From assembly GCF_018141105.1 (NCBI RefSeq), contig NZ_CP054839.1, positions 6,699,411-6,763,410 of the forward strand: DNA of 64,000 bases. The letters run 5' to 3'. Source of the DNA: Saccharopolyspora erythraea. Its GTDB lineage: Bacteria > Actinomycetota > Actinomycetes > Mycobacteriales > Pseudonocardiaceae. The position numbers and the translations under genes are program-made. The notes under the pieces are model-generated. The model was not told the origin of the DNA. It was given only the letters and a program-made list of their open reading frames with translations, and ran no database searches. The stretch's first letter is position 1. Every line of letters begins with the position of its first letter. Shown here piece by piece: positions 29,015 to 39,031 of the stretch.

Positions 29015-30412
29015 GTGCGGCACTTCGATCTCGTCATCATCGGTTCCGGCTCGGGCAACTCGATCCTCGACGACCGGTTCGCGGACTGGAACGTGGCCAT
29101 CGTCGAGAAGGGCGTCGGCAGCACCGGCAACTACGGCGGTACCTGCCTGAACGTCGGTTGCATCCCGACCAAGATGTTCGTGCACACCGCCGACGTGGCA
29201 GGCGCGCCGTCGGCGGGCACCCGGCTCGGGGTCGACCTCGAGCTGCGGGACGTGCGCTGGCACGACATCCGCGACCGCATCTTCGGGCGCATCGACGAGA
29301 TCTCGTCCGGCGGCAGGCGCTACCGGGCCGAGGACAACCCCAACGTCACCCTGTTCGAGGGTGTGGGGCGGTTCACCGACGTCAAGCAGGTCGAGGTCGA
29401 GACCGCGGGCGGCACCGAGACGATCACCGCCGACCGCTTCGTCGTCGCCGCCGGTGGCCGGCCGGCGATTCCGGACATCCCCGGCATCGAGAAGGTCGAC
29501 TACCACACCAGCGACTCGGTGATGCGACTCGACGAGCTCCCCCGGCGCATGATCATCATGGGCACCGGCTTCGTCGGTGCGGAGTTCGCGCACGTCTTCT
29601 CCGCGCTGGGCGTCGAGGTGACCCTGGTCGGCCGGTCCGGCCGGGCGCTGCGCAGCCAGGACGTCGATGTCTCCGAGCGGTTCACCGAGCTGGCGGGCCG
29701 ACGCTGGGACCTGCGGCTCAACCGCAAGGAGATCGGCGTCGAGCAGGACGGGGACCTGACCCGCCTGTACCTCGAGGGCCCGGACGGCTCGGAGGTCGTC
29801 GAGGCCGAGGCGCTGCTGATCGCCGTCGGCCGGGTGCCCAACTCCGATCGCCTCGACGCCGCGAAGGGCGGCCTCGCGCTGTCCAGGAACGGCAAGATCG
29901 AGGTCGACTCCGAGCAGCGCACCTCCGTCGACGGGGTCTGGGCGCTGGGCGACATCAGCTCGCCCTACGAGCTCAAACACGTGGCCAACCACGAGATGCG
30001 GGTCGTGCAGCACAACCTGCTGCACCCGGACGCGCCCATCGCGTCCGACCACCGCTACGTGCCGGCCGCGGTGTTCTCGTCGCCGCAGATCGCGTCGGTG
30101 GGACTCACCGAGCAGGAAGCGCAGCGGCTGGGTGTGGAGTACGTCACCAGCGTGCAGGACTACGGCGGGATCGCCTACGGCTGGGCGATGGAGGACAGCA
30201 CCGGCTTCGCGAAGCTGCTCGCGGACCCGGAAACCGGGAAGCTGCTCGGCGCGCACATCATCGGCCCGCAGGCTCCGACGCTGCTGCAACCGCTGATCCA
30301 GGCGATGCAGTTCGGCCTGGACGCCCGCACGATGGCCCGTGGCCAGTACTGGATCCACCCGGGGATGCCGGAGCTGATCGAGAACGCGTTGCTGAACCTT
30401 CCCTTGCGGTGA
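29015..30412 (+). CDS. mtr: Mycothione reductase
   Basis: A 465-residue pyridine nucleotide–disulfide oxidoreductase. FAD binding is at FDLVIIGSGSGNSILDDRF, and the redox-active pair is Cys44/Cys49 in GGTCLNVGCIPTKM. NADPH binding is at IIMGTGFVGAEFAHVFSALG, and the C-terminal interface carries the catalytic GQYWIHPGMPELIENALL. Together these match mycothione reductase (Mtr) rather than lipoamide dehydrogenase. It keeps mycothiol, the actinobacterial thiol, reduced. The GTG at 29015 is preferred because AGGATGG stands 5 nt before it; an ATG at 29000 in the same frame has none. The VanZ–RDD frame overlaps it entirely. Confidence 0.95.
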   Translation: MRHFDLVIIGSGSGNSILDDRFADWNVAIVEKGVGSTGNYGGTCLNVGCIPTKMFVHTADVAGAPSAGTRLGVDLELRDVRWHDIRDRIFGRIDEISSGGRRYRAEDNPNVTLFEGVGRFTDVKQVEVETAGGTETITADRFVVAAGGRPAIPDIPGIEKVDYHTSDSVMRLDELPRRMIIMGTGFVGAEFAHVFSALGVEVTLVGRSGRALRSQDVDVSERFTELAGRRWDLRLNRKEIGVEQDGDLTRLYLEGPDGSEVVEAEALLIAVGRVPNSDRLDAAKGGLALSRNGKIEVDSEQRTSVDGVWALGDISSPYELKHVANHEMRVVQHNLLHPDAPIASDHRYVPAAVFSSPQIASVGLTEQEAQRLGVEYVTSVQDYGGIAYGWAMEDSTGFAKLLADPETGKLLGAHIIGPQAPTLLQPLIQAMQFGLDARTMARGQYWIHPGMPELIENALLNLPLR

Positions 30413-31939
<1,527 letters not shown>

Positions 31940-32040
31940 GCCGGCGAGGCGCCGCCCGGCTCCGGCCACGGCCGCGGGCCGGGCGGTCCACCCAGACCGG
32001 GCGGCGGCTGGGTTCGGCCCGATCGCTTCCGCGCCTCCGG

Positions 32041-32123
32041 CAAGCCTGGCTGGCGTCCCGGTCGCGCCCGGCTGGCGTCTCCGGCCAAGCCTGGCTGGCG
32101 TCCCGGTCGCGCCCGGCTGGCGA
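32041..32123. repeat. 45-bp tandem duplication between gdhA and an MFS gene
   Basis: The unit starting CAAGCCTGGCTGGCGTCCCG at 32041 repeats from 32086; the second copy is identical for about 38 bases and then diverges. It lies in the 294-bp gap between the convergent gdhA and MFS genes, which holds no gene. Shorter copies of GGCTGGCG and GCCCGG surround it. Confidence 0.8.
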
Positions 32124-32233
32124 TTCGGCCGAGCCGGGCCGCGTCTCCGGCCGCGCCCCACCGGCGTTTCCGGCCGCATGTCTAGCGCTTTCCGCGGGCG
32201 ATCGCGCCGCGTTCCGCCGTCGCCCTACCGCGT

Positions 32234-33541
32234 TCAGATGGTGCGGGGGCGTCCCGCGACGATGCCGATGCAGCCCTGGATCAGCACGATCGCCAGCACG
32301 ATCGCCAGCGAAACGGTCCAGCCGCCCGTCACGTCGTGCATGACGCCGAACATGAAGGGGCCGACCGAGGCGATCAGGTAGCCGAAGCTCTGCGACATCG
32401 CCGAGAGCTGGCCGGTGTCGGCGGCGTTGCTGGTCCGCAGTGAGATGAACACCAGCGCCAGCGGGAACGCGCTCAGTCCCACGCCGAGCAGCAGCGCCCA
32501 TAGCAGCGGGGCGCTCTGCGGCGCGACCAGCAGTCCCACGACGCCGCTCGCCGTCAGCACCGCGAGCCCGACGGCCCAGCCGGACTGCCCCCGCGTCCGG
32601 GTGACCAGCGGCGGCAGGATCATGTTGAGCGGCACGCCGACCAGCAGCAGCACGCCGAGCAGGGCGCCCGCCGTGGTGGCGTCGACGCCGGCGCTCTTGA
32701 ACACCTCGGGCATCCAGCCCATCACCACATACGCGACCAGCGACTGCATCGCGAAGTAGGCGGTGATCGCCCACGCCAGCGGGCTGCGCATCAGCGAACG
32801 GCGCCCGCCCTGCGCCGCCGTGCCGGTGACCTGCCTGGACGCGGCATGGCGCCGGGTCGCTGGGACCCACACGCAGAACGCGGCGAGCGCCACGACCGCC
32901 CAGGTGGCCAGGGCCAGCTGCCAGCTGCCCGTCGAGTGCTGCAACATCGGCGTCAGCGCCGAGCCCACGGCACCGCCCGCGGCCATCGTGGTGGTGTAGA
33001 GGCCGGTGGCCATGCCGACCCGGTTGGGGAAGGCCTCCTTGACCACCACCGGGATCAGCACGTTGCACATCGCGATCGAGGCGCAGACCAGCACCGTCCC
33101 GGCCAGGACCGTCCACGGTCCGTCGACCACGCGCAGCACCATCGCCGCGGTCAGCACCGCCAGCGAGACGCCGATCACCCGGCTCATGCCCCAGCGCCTC
33201 GCCAGCAGCGGGGCGGCGATGCCCGCCGCGCCGAAGCACAGGGTCGGCACCGAGGTGACGATGCTGGCCCACGTGCTGCTGCTGCCGAGGGAGTCGCGCA
33301 CCTCACCCAGCACCGACGCGAGGCTGGTGACCGCCGGGCGCATGTTGGCCGCCGCCAGCGCGACACCGGCGAGGAGCAGCCCACCTCCGGCCACCGCCGT
33401 GTGCCGGTTGGGCAGCACCGCCTCGGAGGCACCGTCGTTCTCCAGCCGCAGCGCATCGGGGTGCGGGGCGTGCGGAGGAGAGCTGGCATCCTGGTCGGTC
33501 ACATGGTCAGGGACATGCTGGCTGCGCGACTCTATGGACAT
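32234..33541 (-). CDS. CynX/NimT-type MFS transporter
   Basis: A 435-residue protein with a hydrophilic N-terminus of ~45 residues and about twelve membrane segments. Early motif AAANMRPAVTSLASVLGEVR and the later SLRTSNAADTGQLSAMSQSFG match the CynX/NimT (cyanate, 2-nitroimidazole) branch of MFS. Substrate is not predictable beyond small organic anions or drugs. It is divergently arranged with a FadR-type regulator only 49 bp away, so that regulator is its most likely controller. Start is the ATG at 33541. Confidence 0.92.
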   Translation of the reverse strand: MSIESRSQHVPDHVTDQDASSPPHAPHPDALRLENDGASEAVLPNRHTAVAGGGLLLAGVALAAANMRPAVTSLASVLGEVRDSLGSSSTWASIVTSVPTLCFGAAGIAAPLLARRWGMSRVIGVSLAVLTAAMVLRVVDGPWTVLAGTVLVCASIAMCNVLIPVVVKEAFPNRVGMATGLYTTTMAAGGAVGSALTPMLQHSTGSWQLALATWAVVALAAFCVWVPATRRHAASRQVTGTAAQGGRRSLMRSPLAWAITAYFAMQSLVAYVVMGWMPEVFKSAGVDATTAGALLGVLLLVGVPLNMILPPLVTRTRGQSGWAVGLAVLTASGVVGLLVAPQSAPLLWALLLGVGLSAFPLALVFISLRTSNAADTGQLSAMSQSFGYLIASVGPFMFGVMHDVTGGWTVSLAIVLAIVLIQGCIGIVAGRPRTI

Positions 33542-33556
33542 CGCGTACTAGTATGT

Positions 33557-33573
33557 CAAACGTAGGATGTTTG
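33557..33573. promoter_or_regulatory. Candidate operator between CynX-type MFS and FadR-type regulator
   Basis: CAAAC at 33557–33561 mirrors GTTTG at 33569–33573 with a 7-nt spacer, inside the 49-bp divergent gap. The ATG at 33567 lies within it, another reason to place the regulator start at 33591. A dimeric GntR-family protein binding here could control both promoters. Confidence 0.45.
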
Positions 33574-33590
33574 GACGAAAGGACGTCTAC

Positions 33591-34274
33591 GTGCCCTTGG
33601 TCACCACCAAGCGGACCGGGCTGGTCGATCAGGTGATCGACCAGTTCCGGGAGCTCATGGCCTCCGGCGAGTGGCCGCTGGGCAGCCGCATCCCGCCCGA
33701 AAGCGAGCTGGTCACGGGCCTCGGGGTCGGCCGCAACACCGTGCGCGAGGCGATCCGGGCGCTCTCCCACTCCGGCCTGCTCGAGGTGCGCCAGGGGGAC
33801 GGCACCTTCGTCCGGGCAACCAGTGAGATCTCCGGTGCCGTGCGCAAGCTGTGCGGGTCGGAGCTGCGCCACGTCCTCGAAGTGCGCCGCGCGCTGGAGG
33901 TCGAAGGCGCCCGGCTGGCGGCAAGCGCCCGGACCGACGAGGACGTCCGCGATCTCGGAGTCGCCCTGCGCGACCGGGACGAGGCGGTCCGGCGCATGGA
34001 CCGCGAGACGGTGATCACCAAGGACGCCGACTTCCACCTCCGGCTCGTGCAGGCCTCGCACAACCCGGTGCTGATCGGCCTCTACGAGGGCCTGAGCGAG
34101 GCGGTCCGCTCCAGCGTCGCATCGGCGTTCGACCCGGAGATCCCGCCCGAGGAGCACGTCTCCCACACGGAGCTGGTGGCCGCCGTCCGCGACCGCGCCC
34201 CCGACCGGGCCGCCGCCGAGGCAGGCGGCTTCCTGGACGAGCTGCTGGCCCAGACGCCCAGCACGGACGACTAG
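33591..34274 (+). CDS. GntR-family regulator, FadR subfamily
   Basis: The protein has 227 residues from the GTG at 33591, supported by GAAAGGA 8 nt upstream. The N-terminal winged helix is clear (LVDQVIDQFRELMASGEWPL, then SELVTGLGVGRNTVREAIRAL and GLLEVRQGDGTFV). The all-helical FCD effector domain follows, with LRHVLEVRRALEVEGARLAA, DADFHLRLVQASHNPVL and a C-terminal HTELVAAV metal-site helix. FCD domains bind carboxylates through Asp/His ligands. The adjacent divergent MFS gene is the likely target. Confidence 0.93.
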   Translation: MPLVTTKRTGLVDQVIDQFRELMASGEWPLGSRIPPESELVTGLGVGRNTVREAIRALSHSGLLEVRQGDGTFVRATSEISGAVRKLCGSELRHVLEVRRALEVEGARLAASARTDEDVRDLGVALRDRDEAVRRMDRETVITKDADFHLRLVQASHNPVLIGLYEGLSEAVRSSVASAFDPEIPPEEHVSHTELVAAVRDRAPDRAAAEAGGFLDELLAQTPSTDD

Positions 34275-34599
34275 CGCGGCGGCGGAGCGGCGGCAGCCGG
34301 GCTGCGGAGCTGCTGGCGGGGCAGCCAGTAGGACGGCCGAGCCGCGAAGTGGCGGCCGACAGCGAAGCGGCGAAGCACCAGTTGGCCGGGCAACGGAACG
34401 GCGGCCGGCCGTCGCGCAGCGGAGCGCTGGCCGGCTGGGCTACGGCCGACCGTCGGGCAGCGCTGGGCTACTGAGCGGCGGGCAGCAGCGCCCGCCCGAC
34501 GGCGGACGTCCTGCCCGAGCGCCCGGACACGCACGCAGGCGCCGGGAACGTGGTCCGGACCTGCGGTCCCACGCGACTAGGTCACGTGGGGCAGCCCGG
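34275..34599. other. Repetitive GC-rich gap with terminator-like hairpin
   Basis: No gene is seen in these 325 bp. The sequence is a run of GCGGC, GCCGG and GGGCAGC fragments. GGCGGGC at 34477–34483 pairs with GCCCGCC at 34490–34496 around a 6-nt loop, a plausible terminator for the regulator or for the convergent antitoxin gene. No PIN-domain or other toxin gene could be read here on either strand. Confidence 0.5.
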
Positions 34600-34860
34600 T
34601 CAGTAGTCCGTGCCCACGTCGAAGGAAGCGCCGCCGGAGTCGAGAGACGCACCGCCGGCGTCGCCGGCGACCGGGGCGAGCCACGCCGCCCCGACGACGC
34701 CGCCCGCCAGCGCGGTCGTCGCACCCCGACCACCGGTTGCCTGCAGGCGGACGGAAGGTGCGCCGAACCGGGTGATCACGATGTCCTCACCCGACTCCGC
34801 CCGGTCGATCAGCTCCGCCAACCGTTCCTGGGCTTCAGCGATGGTGAACTCAGCGGCCAT
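34600..34860 (-). CDS. Solitary Phd/YefM-family antitoxin
   Basis: An 86-residue protein whose first ~45 residues match the Phd/YefM DNA-binding fold: FTIAEAQERLAELIDRAESG then EDIVITRFGAPSVRLQA. In such systems the C-terminal tail neutralises a toxin. Here the tail (about 35 residues) is Gly/Ala/Asp-rich and no toxin gene follows; the downstream 325 bp are low-complexity. It starts 10 bp after the cobQ stop in the same direction, so it is probably read through from cobQ. No ribosome site is evident. It may be a decayed toxin–antitoxin module or an independent repressor. Confidence 0.75.
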   Translation of the reverse strand: MAAEFTIAEAQERLAELIDRAESGEDIVITRFGAPSVRLQATGGRGATTALAGGVVGAAWLAPVAGDAGGASLDSGGASFDVGTDY

Positions 34861-34870
34861 GTGGCAGACG

Positions 34871-36430
34871 TTACTCGGAACCGCCGCCGGAGCGCAGCGC
34901 CGCGTGACTGCCTGCACCCGGCGGGAGCAACGGGAGCCCGGCCGGGGCGCCGCCTTCGAGCAGCCGCCGGATCGCGTCGGTGTCGAGGTGCTTCTCAACC
35001 AGGTCGCCGAGCAGGTCGAGCTGACCGGCGCGGATCGCGGCGAACGACGTGTCATCGGCCGCGACGAAGCCGTCGCGGCCCGCGCACCCGGCCGCCCAGG
35101 TCAGCAACTTCCTGCGGAAACCGTCGTTCTCGAACAGGCCGTGCCAGTGCGTGCCCGCCACCGACCCGCGGAGCGCGCCCTCGTCCTCGCCGTCGGGCAG
35201 CCGGACCAGACCAGTGAGGTCGTCGCCTCGGCGCACCGGCACACCGTGGTGGATCTCGTAGCCGTGCACCGGCTCCCCGAAGGCCGTTCCTGACGGCCTG
35301 CGCAGCGTCTTGGCCTCCGCGAACTCGATCTCCAGGTCGAGCATCCCGAGGCCGTCGACCACCCCGGCCCCCGACTCCACCTGGTCGGTTATGCGGCGGG
35401 TCAGCATCTGGAAGCCACCGCAGATGCCGACGACCGGCAGCCCCGCCCCGGCGTGCGCGCGGATCGCGTCGGCGAGTCCGGTGTCGTGCAGCCAACCGAG
35501 GTCGGCGACGGTCGACTTCGACCCGGGTAGCACCACGAGGTCCGCGTCGGTCAGCCGCGACGGCTCGGTCACGAACCGGACCGCGACCCCCGGCTCGGCC
35601 GCCAGGGCCTCGACGTCGGTGGCGTTGGAGATCCGCGGCAGCCTCGGCACCGCCACCCGCAGCCACTGCGAGCCGCGCGGCGGAGCCGGGCGGCCCACCA
35701 CGCCGTCGGCGACGTAGGAGAGCGAGTCCTCGGCATCGAGCCACAGGTCCTCGGCCCACGGCAGCACGCCGTGTACCGGCCGGCCGGTCAGCGCGCGGAG
35801 CTGGTCGAGCCCGGAGTCCAGCAGGGCGGGGTCGCCGCGGAACTTGTTGATCACGAAACCGCCGACCAGCGCCTGGTCGGCCGCGTCGAGCAGCGCCAGC
35901 GTGCCGAAGAGCTGGGCGAACACCCCGCCCCGGTCGATGTCGCCGACCACCAGCACCGGCAGCCCCGCGGCCCTGGCCAGCCCCATGTTGGCGATGTCGG
36001 TGGCGCGCAGGTTGATCTCCGCCGGGGAACCGGCGCCCTCGCAGATCACGTGGTCGTGCTCGGCGCGCAGACCATCCAAAGTGGACACCACGGTGTCCAG
36101 GAGGGCCGCCTTGCGCTCCCGGTAGGACATCGCGGTCACCTCGCCGCTGACCTGCCCGAGCACCACCACCTGCGACCTGCGGTCGCTGCCCGGCTTGAGC
36201 AGCACCGGGTTGAACCGCACCGACGGCTCCAGACCGCACGCCGCGGCCTGCACCGCCTGCGCCCGTCCGATCTCACCGCCGTCCGGCGTCACCACCGAGT
36301 TGTTCGACATGTTCTGCGCCTTGAACGGCGCCACGCGGGCTCCGGTGCGGGCCAGCCACCGGCAGACACCGGCCGCGACCACGCTCTTGCCGGCATCCGA
36401 CGTCGTCCCGGCGATCAGCAGCGCGTTCAC
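34871..36430 (-). CDS. cobQ: Adenosylcobyric acid synthase (glutamine-hydrolysing)
   Basis: A 519-residue enzyme that amidates the b, d, e and g side chains of adenosylcobyrinic acid a,c-diamide. The DTBS-like ATPase domain has [20 protein letters not shown] and [20 protein letters not shown]. The glutaminase domain has the nucleophile Cys337 in [10 protein letters not shown] and the His in [11 protein letters not shown]. The GTG at 36430 follows AGGAAGG; a longer frame to 36466 is unlikely. It is separated from the main cobalamin cluster by 18 kb. It carries no riboswitch, since only 145 bp separate it from the divergent secretion locus. Confidence 0.96.
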   Translation of the reverse strand: MNALLIAGTTSDAGKSVVAAGVCRWLARTGARVAPFKAQNMSNNSVVTPDGGEIGRAQAVQAAACGLEPSVRFNPVLLKPGSDRRSQVVVLGQVSGEVTAMSYRERKAALLDTVVSTLDGLRAEHDHVICEGAGSPAEINLRATDIANMGLARAAGLPVLVVGDIDRGGVFAQLFGTLALLDAADQALVGGFVINKFRGDPALLDSGLDQLRALTGRPVHGVLPWAEDLWLDAEDSLSYVADGVVGRPAPPRGSQWLRVAVPRLPRISNATDVEALAAEPGVAVRFVTEPSRLTDADLVVLPGSKSTVADLGWLHDTGLADAIRAHAGAGLPVVGICGGFQMLTRRITDQVESGAGVVDGLGMLDLEIEFAEAKTLRRPSGTAFGEPVHGYEIHHGVPVRRGDDLTGLVRLPDGEDEGALRGSVAGTHWHGLFENDGFRRKLLTWAAGCAGRDGFVAADDTSFAAIRAGQLDLLGDLVEKHLDTDAIRRLLEGGAPAGLPLLPPGAGSHAALRSGGGSE

Positions 36431-36575
36431 ATCAGCCTTCCTACCCCACTGCGCCGCCCGCTCCACCAGTCGGTCGTGAACCTTGCGGAACCAAGTCGCG
36501 GACGCTTACGTCCCTATGTCCGAAATCAACTAGCCTGCTCCGACGAACGCGCACCGCACGGACCCGAGGAGACCC

Positions 36576-37016
36576 ATGCACCCCGACGACTGGCTGTCCC
36601 AGTAAAGCGCCAAGCTCCAGAAGGTCAAGGAGGACACCGACCGCGCCCGCGGCCAGCTCAGCGAGGTAGGCGGGTCGGCGACGTCACAGGACGGCCAGGT
36701 CACCGTGCGTGTCAACAGCAGCGGCGTGCTGGAGGACATCCAGTTCGGCCGTGACTTCCAGCACCCCCAGCCCGAGAAGGTGCGCGAGTCGATCATGGAA
36801 TGCGTCCGCAGGGCCCAGCGCGAGGCGGCCGGCCAGATGATGGACGTGATGCAGCGGTTCGTCGGCGAGGGCGACGCGCTGGAGTTCGTCAAGAGCAACC
36901 TGCCGCACGGCTACGCGGGTGACGGCACCGACGATGACGCCGCTCCCGGCGGCCGCGGCGGCAACGAGATCGACGACGACTTCGACGACAACTCCGGCGG
37001 GAGGTACCTGCGGTGA
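36576..37016 (+). pseudogene. YbaB/EbfC-like protein with in-frame TAA at codon 10
   Basis: The ATG at 36576 has a strong GAGGAG site and opens MHPDDWLSQ, but codon 10 (36603–36605) is TAA. The frame then continues without fault for 136 codons to 37016: SAKLQKVKEDTDRARGQLSE, VTVRVNSSGVLEDIQFGRDF, RRAQREAAGQMMDVMQRF, then an acidic Asp/Gly tail. YbaB-like proteins linked to WXG genes usually read W-L-x-Q-Y here, so a TAC→TAA change is the simplest explanation. A GTG at 36705 could restart translation to give 103 residues. The last codons overlap the next gene as GTGA. It could be a nonsense mutation, a restart product or a sequence error. Confidence 0.8.
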
Positions 37017-37327
37017 GCGACGACGGGTTCCGGGCGGACGTACCGACGATCAAGGAACACGCGGGCAAGGTCCAGGGCTTCACCGAACGCGTCAAGACGG
37101 CGCACGGCGCGGCGCAGACCTCGATGAGTTCCGACGCCTTCGGCGTATTCGGTCAGTTTCTCGCCCAAGCGGTGATCACCCAGTGCAACGAGGTCAAGTC
37201 GACCATCGAAAGCGGCGGGAAGTCGCTCGACTCGATCAAAAAGGCCCTGGATGACACAGCCGCCGACTACGAGGCCACCGACCAGGAGAGCGGTGCCATC
37301 CTGAAGGAGGTTGAAGGTGGCTTCTGA
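37013..37327 (+). CDS. Type VII secretion-associated small helical protein (EspC/WXG100-like)
   Basis: A 104-residue, almost wholly helical protein (FRADVPTIKEHAGKVQGFTE, then FGQFLAQAVITQCNEVKSTI and LDSIKKALDDTAADYEATDQ). The C-terminal Y-E-A-T-D-Q-E pattern fits the YxxxD/E secretion signal of ESX substrates. The central WXG is replaced by a Phe-Gly turn (AFGVFGQF), as in EspC-like members. It overlaps the YbaB-like gene by 4 bp (GTGA) and the next gene by 11 bp, so all three are translationally coupled. It probably forms a heterodimer with the larger product downstream. No EccC or EccB genes are in the window. Confidence 0.8.
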   Translation: MSDDGFRADVPTIKEHAGKVQGFTERVKTAHGAAQTSMSSDAFGVFGQFLAQAVITQCNEVKSTIESGGKSLDSIKKALDDTAADYEATDQESGAILKEVEGGF

Positions 37328-38384
37328 AGACGCTCTCGTCGTCACCGGAGACGAGGCAGCCAAGGAATCGGAAGAGAAGGGCACCGCAAACCCCTTCAGC
37401 GGAGCGGGCGGCTTCGAGAACGTCTACGGCATCGGCCAGTCCATTTCGAACGGTGACTGGGACTCGGTCGGCCTCAACGCGATGGGAGCGGGTGTCGACG
37501 CGGTCGGCCTCGCCGCTGATCCGCTGGGAACCCTGTTGAGCTGGGGATTCGGGTGGGTCATCGACAACGTTTCCTTCATCAAGGAACCTTTCAACGACCT
37601 GATGGGCGACCCGGACGCCATTTCCGGCATGGCGGCAAGCTGGGAGAAGATCGGCACCGAACTCAAGGGGGCCGGTAAGGAATACGGCCAGTCGGTCAGT
37701 GCCACTACCCAGTGGGAAGGCAAATCGGCGGACGCCTACAGGAAGCTTGGAGAGGACGGCGCCAAAGCGATCGATGCCATGGCTGAAGCCAGCACCGCCA
37801 TGAAATCAGCGGTCGAGGGCGCGCAGGTCGTTGTCGCGGCTGTACGCGGCATCGTGCGCGACCTCATCGCGGGGGCTGTCGCTGAAATCGTCAGCGCCCT
37901 GCTGAAATGGGCCGCCGCCGCGGCGGCCACCGCCGGTATCGCAGCGGGAGGGGCCATCGCCGATGCGATCCGCATCGCGCTCAAGTGGGCCGACAAGATC
38001 TCCGAATGGATGAACAAGCTCGGCACGGTTCTCAAGAACCTCTGGAACAAGCTCGACGAACTCGGTTCGGCCGCCGCGTCGATCCGCAAGGGCATCGACG
38101 GCTTCTTCCACAACCTGGGCAACATGCCGGGAATCGCTCCGAAGCAGAGCGCCATCACGGAGCAGAGCCTCACCGACGCTGCGCGCAAGATCGCTCCGAG
38201 CACCACCACGGGCAGTGCAGCGAGTCGAGGATTCATGGCCGGTGGCAGTGAGTTCATGCCCTCCTTCAGGGGCAACATCTTCGAAGCGGGATGGACGGAC
38301 GGGGGCGCGAGCAAACTCGGCTACGAAGCTGTCAAAGAGACGGCGAAGCTGGACGACGGCAAGGACGAAGTGGCAGACCACTAG
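37317..38384 (+). CDS. WXG-domain type VII secretion substrate-like protein
   Basis: A 355-residue protein from the GTG at 37317 (AAGGAGG upstream, inside the preceding gene). Residues about 1–85 are Gly-rich and end in a hydrophobic stretch. A helical hairpin follows with the WXG-type turn TTQWEGKSADAYRKL. An Ala-rich hydrophobic block (KWAAAAAATAGIAAGGAIAD) and more helices come next (ADKISEWMNKLGTVLKNLWN). The C-terminal ~70 residues show no toxin or enzyme motif. The layout is like LXG/WXG carrier proteins without a recognisable effector domain. It lies in an operon with an EspC-like partner and a membrane protein. Export by a type VII system encoded elsewhere is inferred. Confidence 0.72.
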   Translation: MASEDALVVTGDEAAKESEEKGTANPFSGAGGFENVYGIGQSISNGDWDSVGLNAMGAGVDAVGLAADPLGTLLSWGFGWVIDNVSFIKEPFNDLMGDPDAISGMAASWEKIGTELKGAGKEYGQSVSATTQWEGKSADAYRKLGEDGAKAIDAMAEASTAMKSAVEGAQVVVAAVRGIVRDLIAGAVAEIVSALLKWAAAAAATAGIAAGGAIADAIRIALKWADKISEWMNKLGTVLKNLWNKLDELGSAAASIRKGIDGFFHNLGNMPGIAPKQSAITEQSLTDAARKIAPSTTTGSAASRGFMAGGSEFMPSFRGNIFEAGWTDGGASKLGYEAVKETAKLDDGKDEVADH

Positions 38385-38404
38385 CAACAGATTCAGGAAT
38401 TGCT

Positions 38405-39025
38405 GTGCTCAAATCGGACAACCTCGCGGTCCGGCTTGGCAAGATGATCGCCGGCTTCATCGTCGTCGCGGTCCTTGTGATGCTCTGGCCGACCATCGTC
38501 TTCTCCTTCCCGACGATGAAGGACAAACCGAACGCGACCGCCGACGTGAAGTCGTGCGAGGACACCGGCCCCGTCACGCGACGCGGCTTCGGCCACAACT
38601 GGAACTGCGTCGCGACGATCCGGGACGACGAGACCGGGCAGACATGGACCACGTCCATCGACATGAACTTCTTCACCCCCGACGAGATCGGTGAACCACA
38701 GCGACTGACGTGGGGATACGGTGGCGGACGCGGGAACATCAACACGGACAAGCGCACCTATACGCAAGCCGAGGGCTTCTCCAGCGGCACGGTGACGATG
38801 ATTTCGATCGTCGCCGCCGGAGTTCTCGGCATCCCCGCGCTGTGGATGTTCTCCAAGTCCGTCGTCTGGTCGTTCAGCCAGGCCGAGCAGCGGAAATTCT
38901 GGGAGAAGATCCACGGCTCGCCGGAGGAGCGCGCCGCGAAGAAGAAAAAGGACCAGGAGTTCTGGGACCAGATGCGCCGCAACCGGGAGCAGCGCAAGCA
39001 GGCCCGGCAGCAGCGCAAGGGCTGA
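38405..39025 (+). CDS. Two-segment membrane protein of the secretion locus (DUF6346-like)
   Basis: A 206-residue protein from the GTG at 38405 (AGGA upstream). A first membrane helix (KMIAGFIVVAVLVMLWPTIV) is followed by an extracytoplasmic domain of ~90 residues with two Cys (KSCEDTGP and HNWNCVATI), likely a disulfide. A second helix (TMISIVAAGVLGIPALWMF) and a highly basic cytoplasmic tail (KKKKDQEFWDQMRRNREQRK) complete it. This type of protein recurs beside WXG genes in Pseudonocardiales; I assign it to the DUF6346-like group with caution. It follows the WXG gene by 20 bp and ends 6 bp before a convergent gene. Confidence 0.75.
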   Translation: MLKSDNLAVRLGKMIAGFIVVAVLVMLWPTIVFSFPTMKDKPNATADVKSCEDTGPVTRRGFGHNWNCVATIRDDETGQTWTTSIDMNFFTPDEIGEPQRLTWGYGGGRGNINTDKRTYTQAEGFSSGTVTMISIVAAGVLGIPALWMFSKSVVWSFSQAEQRKFWEKIHGSPEERAAKKKKDQEFWDQMRRNREQRKQARQQRKG

Positions 39026-39031
39026 ACCGCC

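Noticed and set aside
34275-34599. PIN-domain toxin partner for the Phd-like antitoxin
   Set aside because: No frame in either direction shows the conserved acidic residues or a plausible start; the sequence is repetitive.
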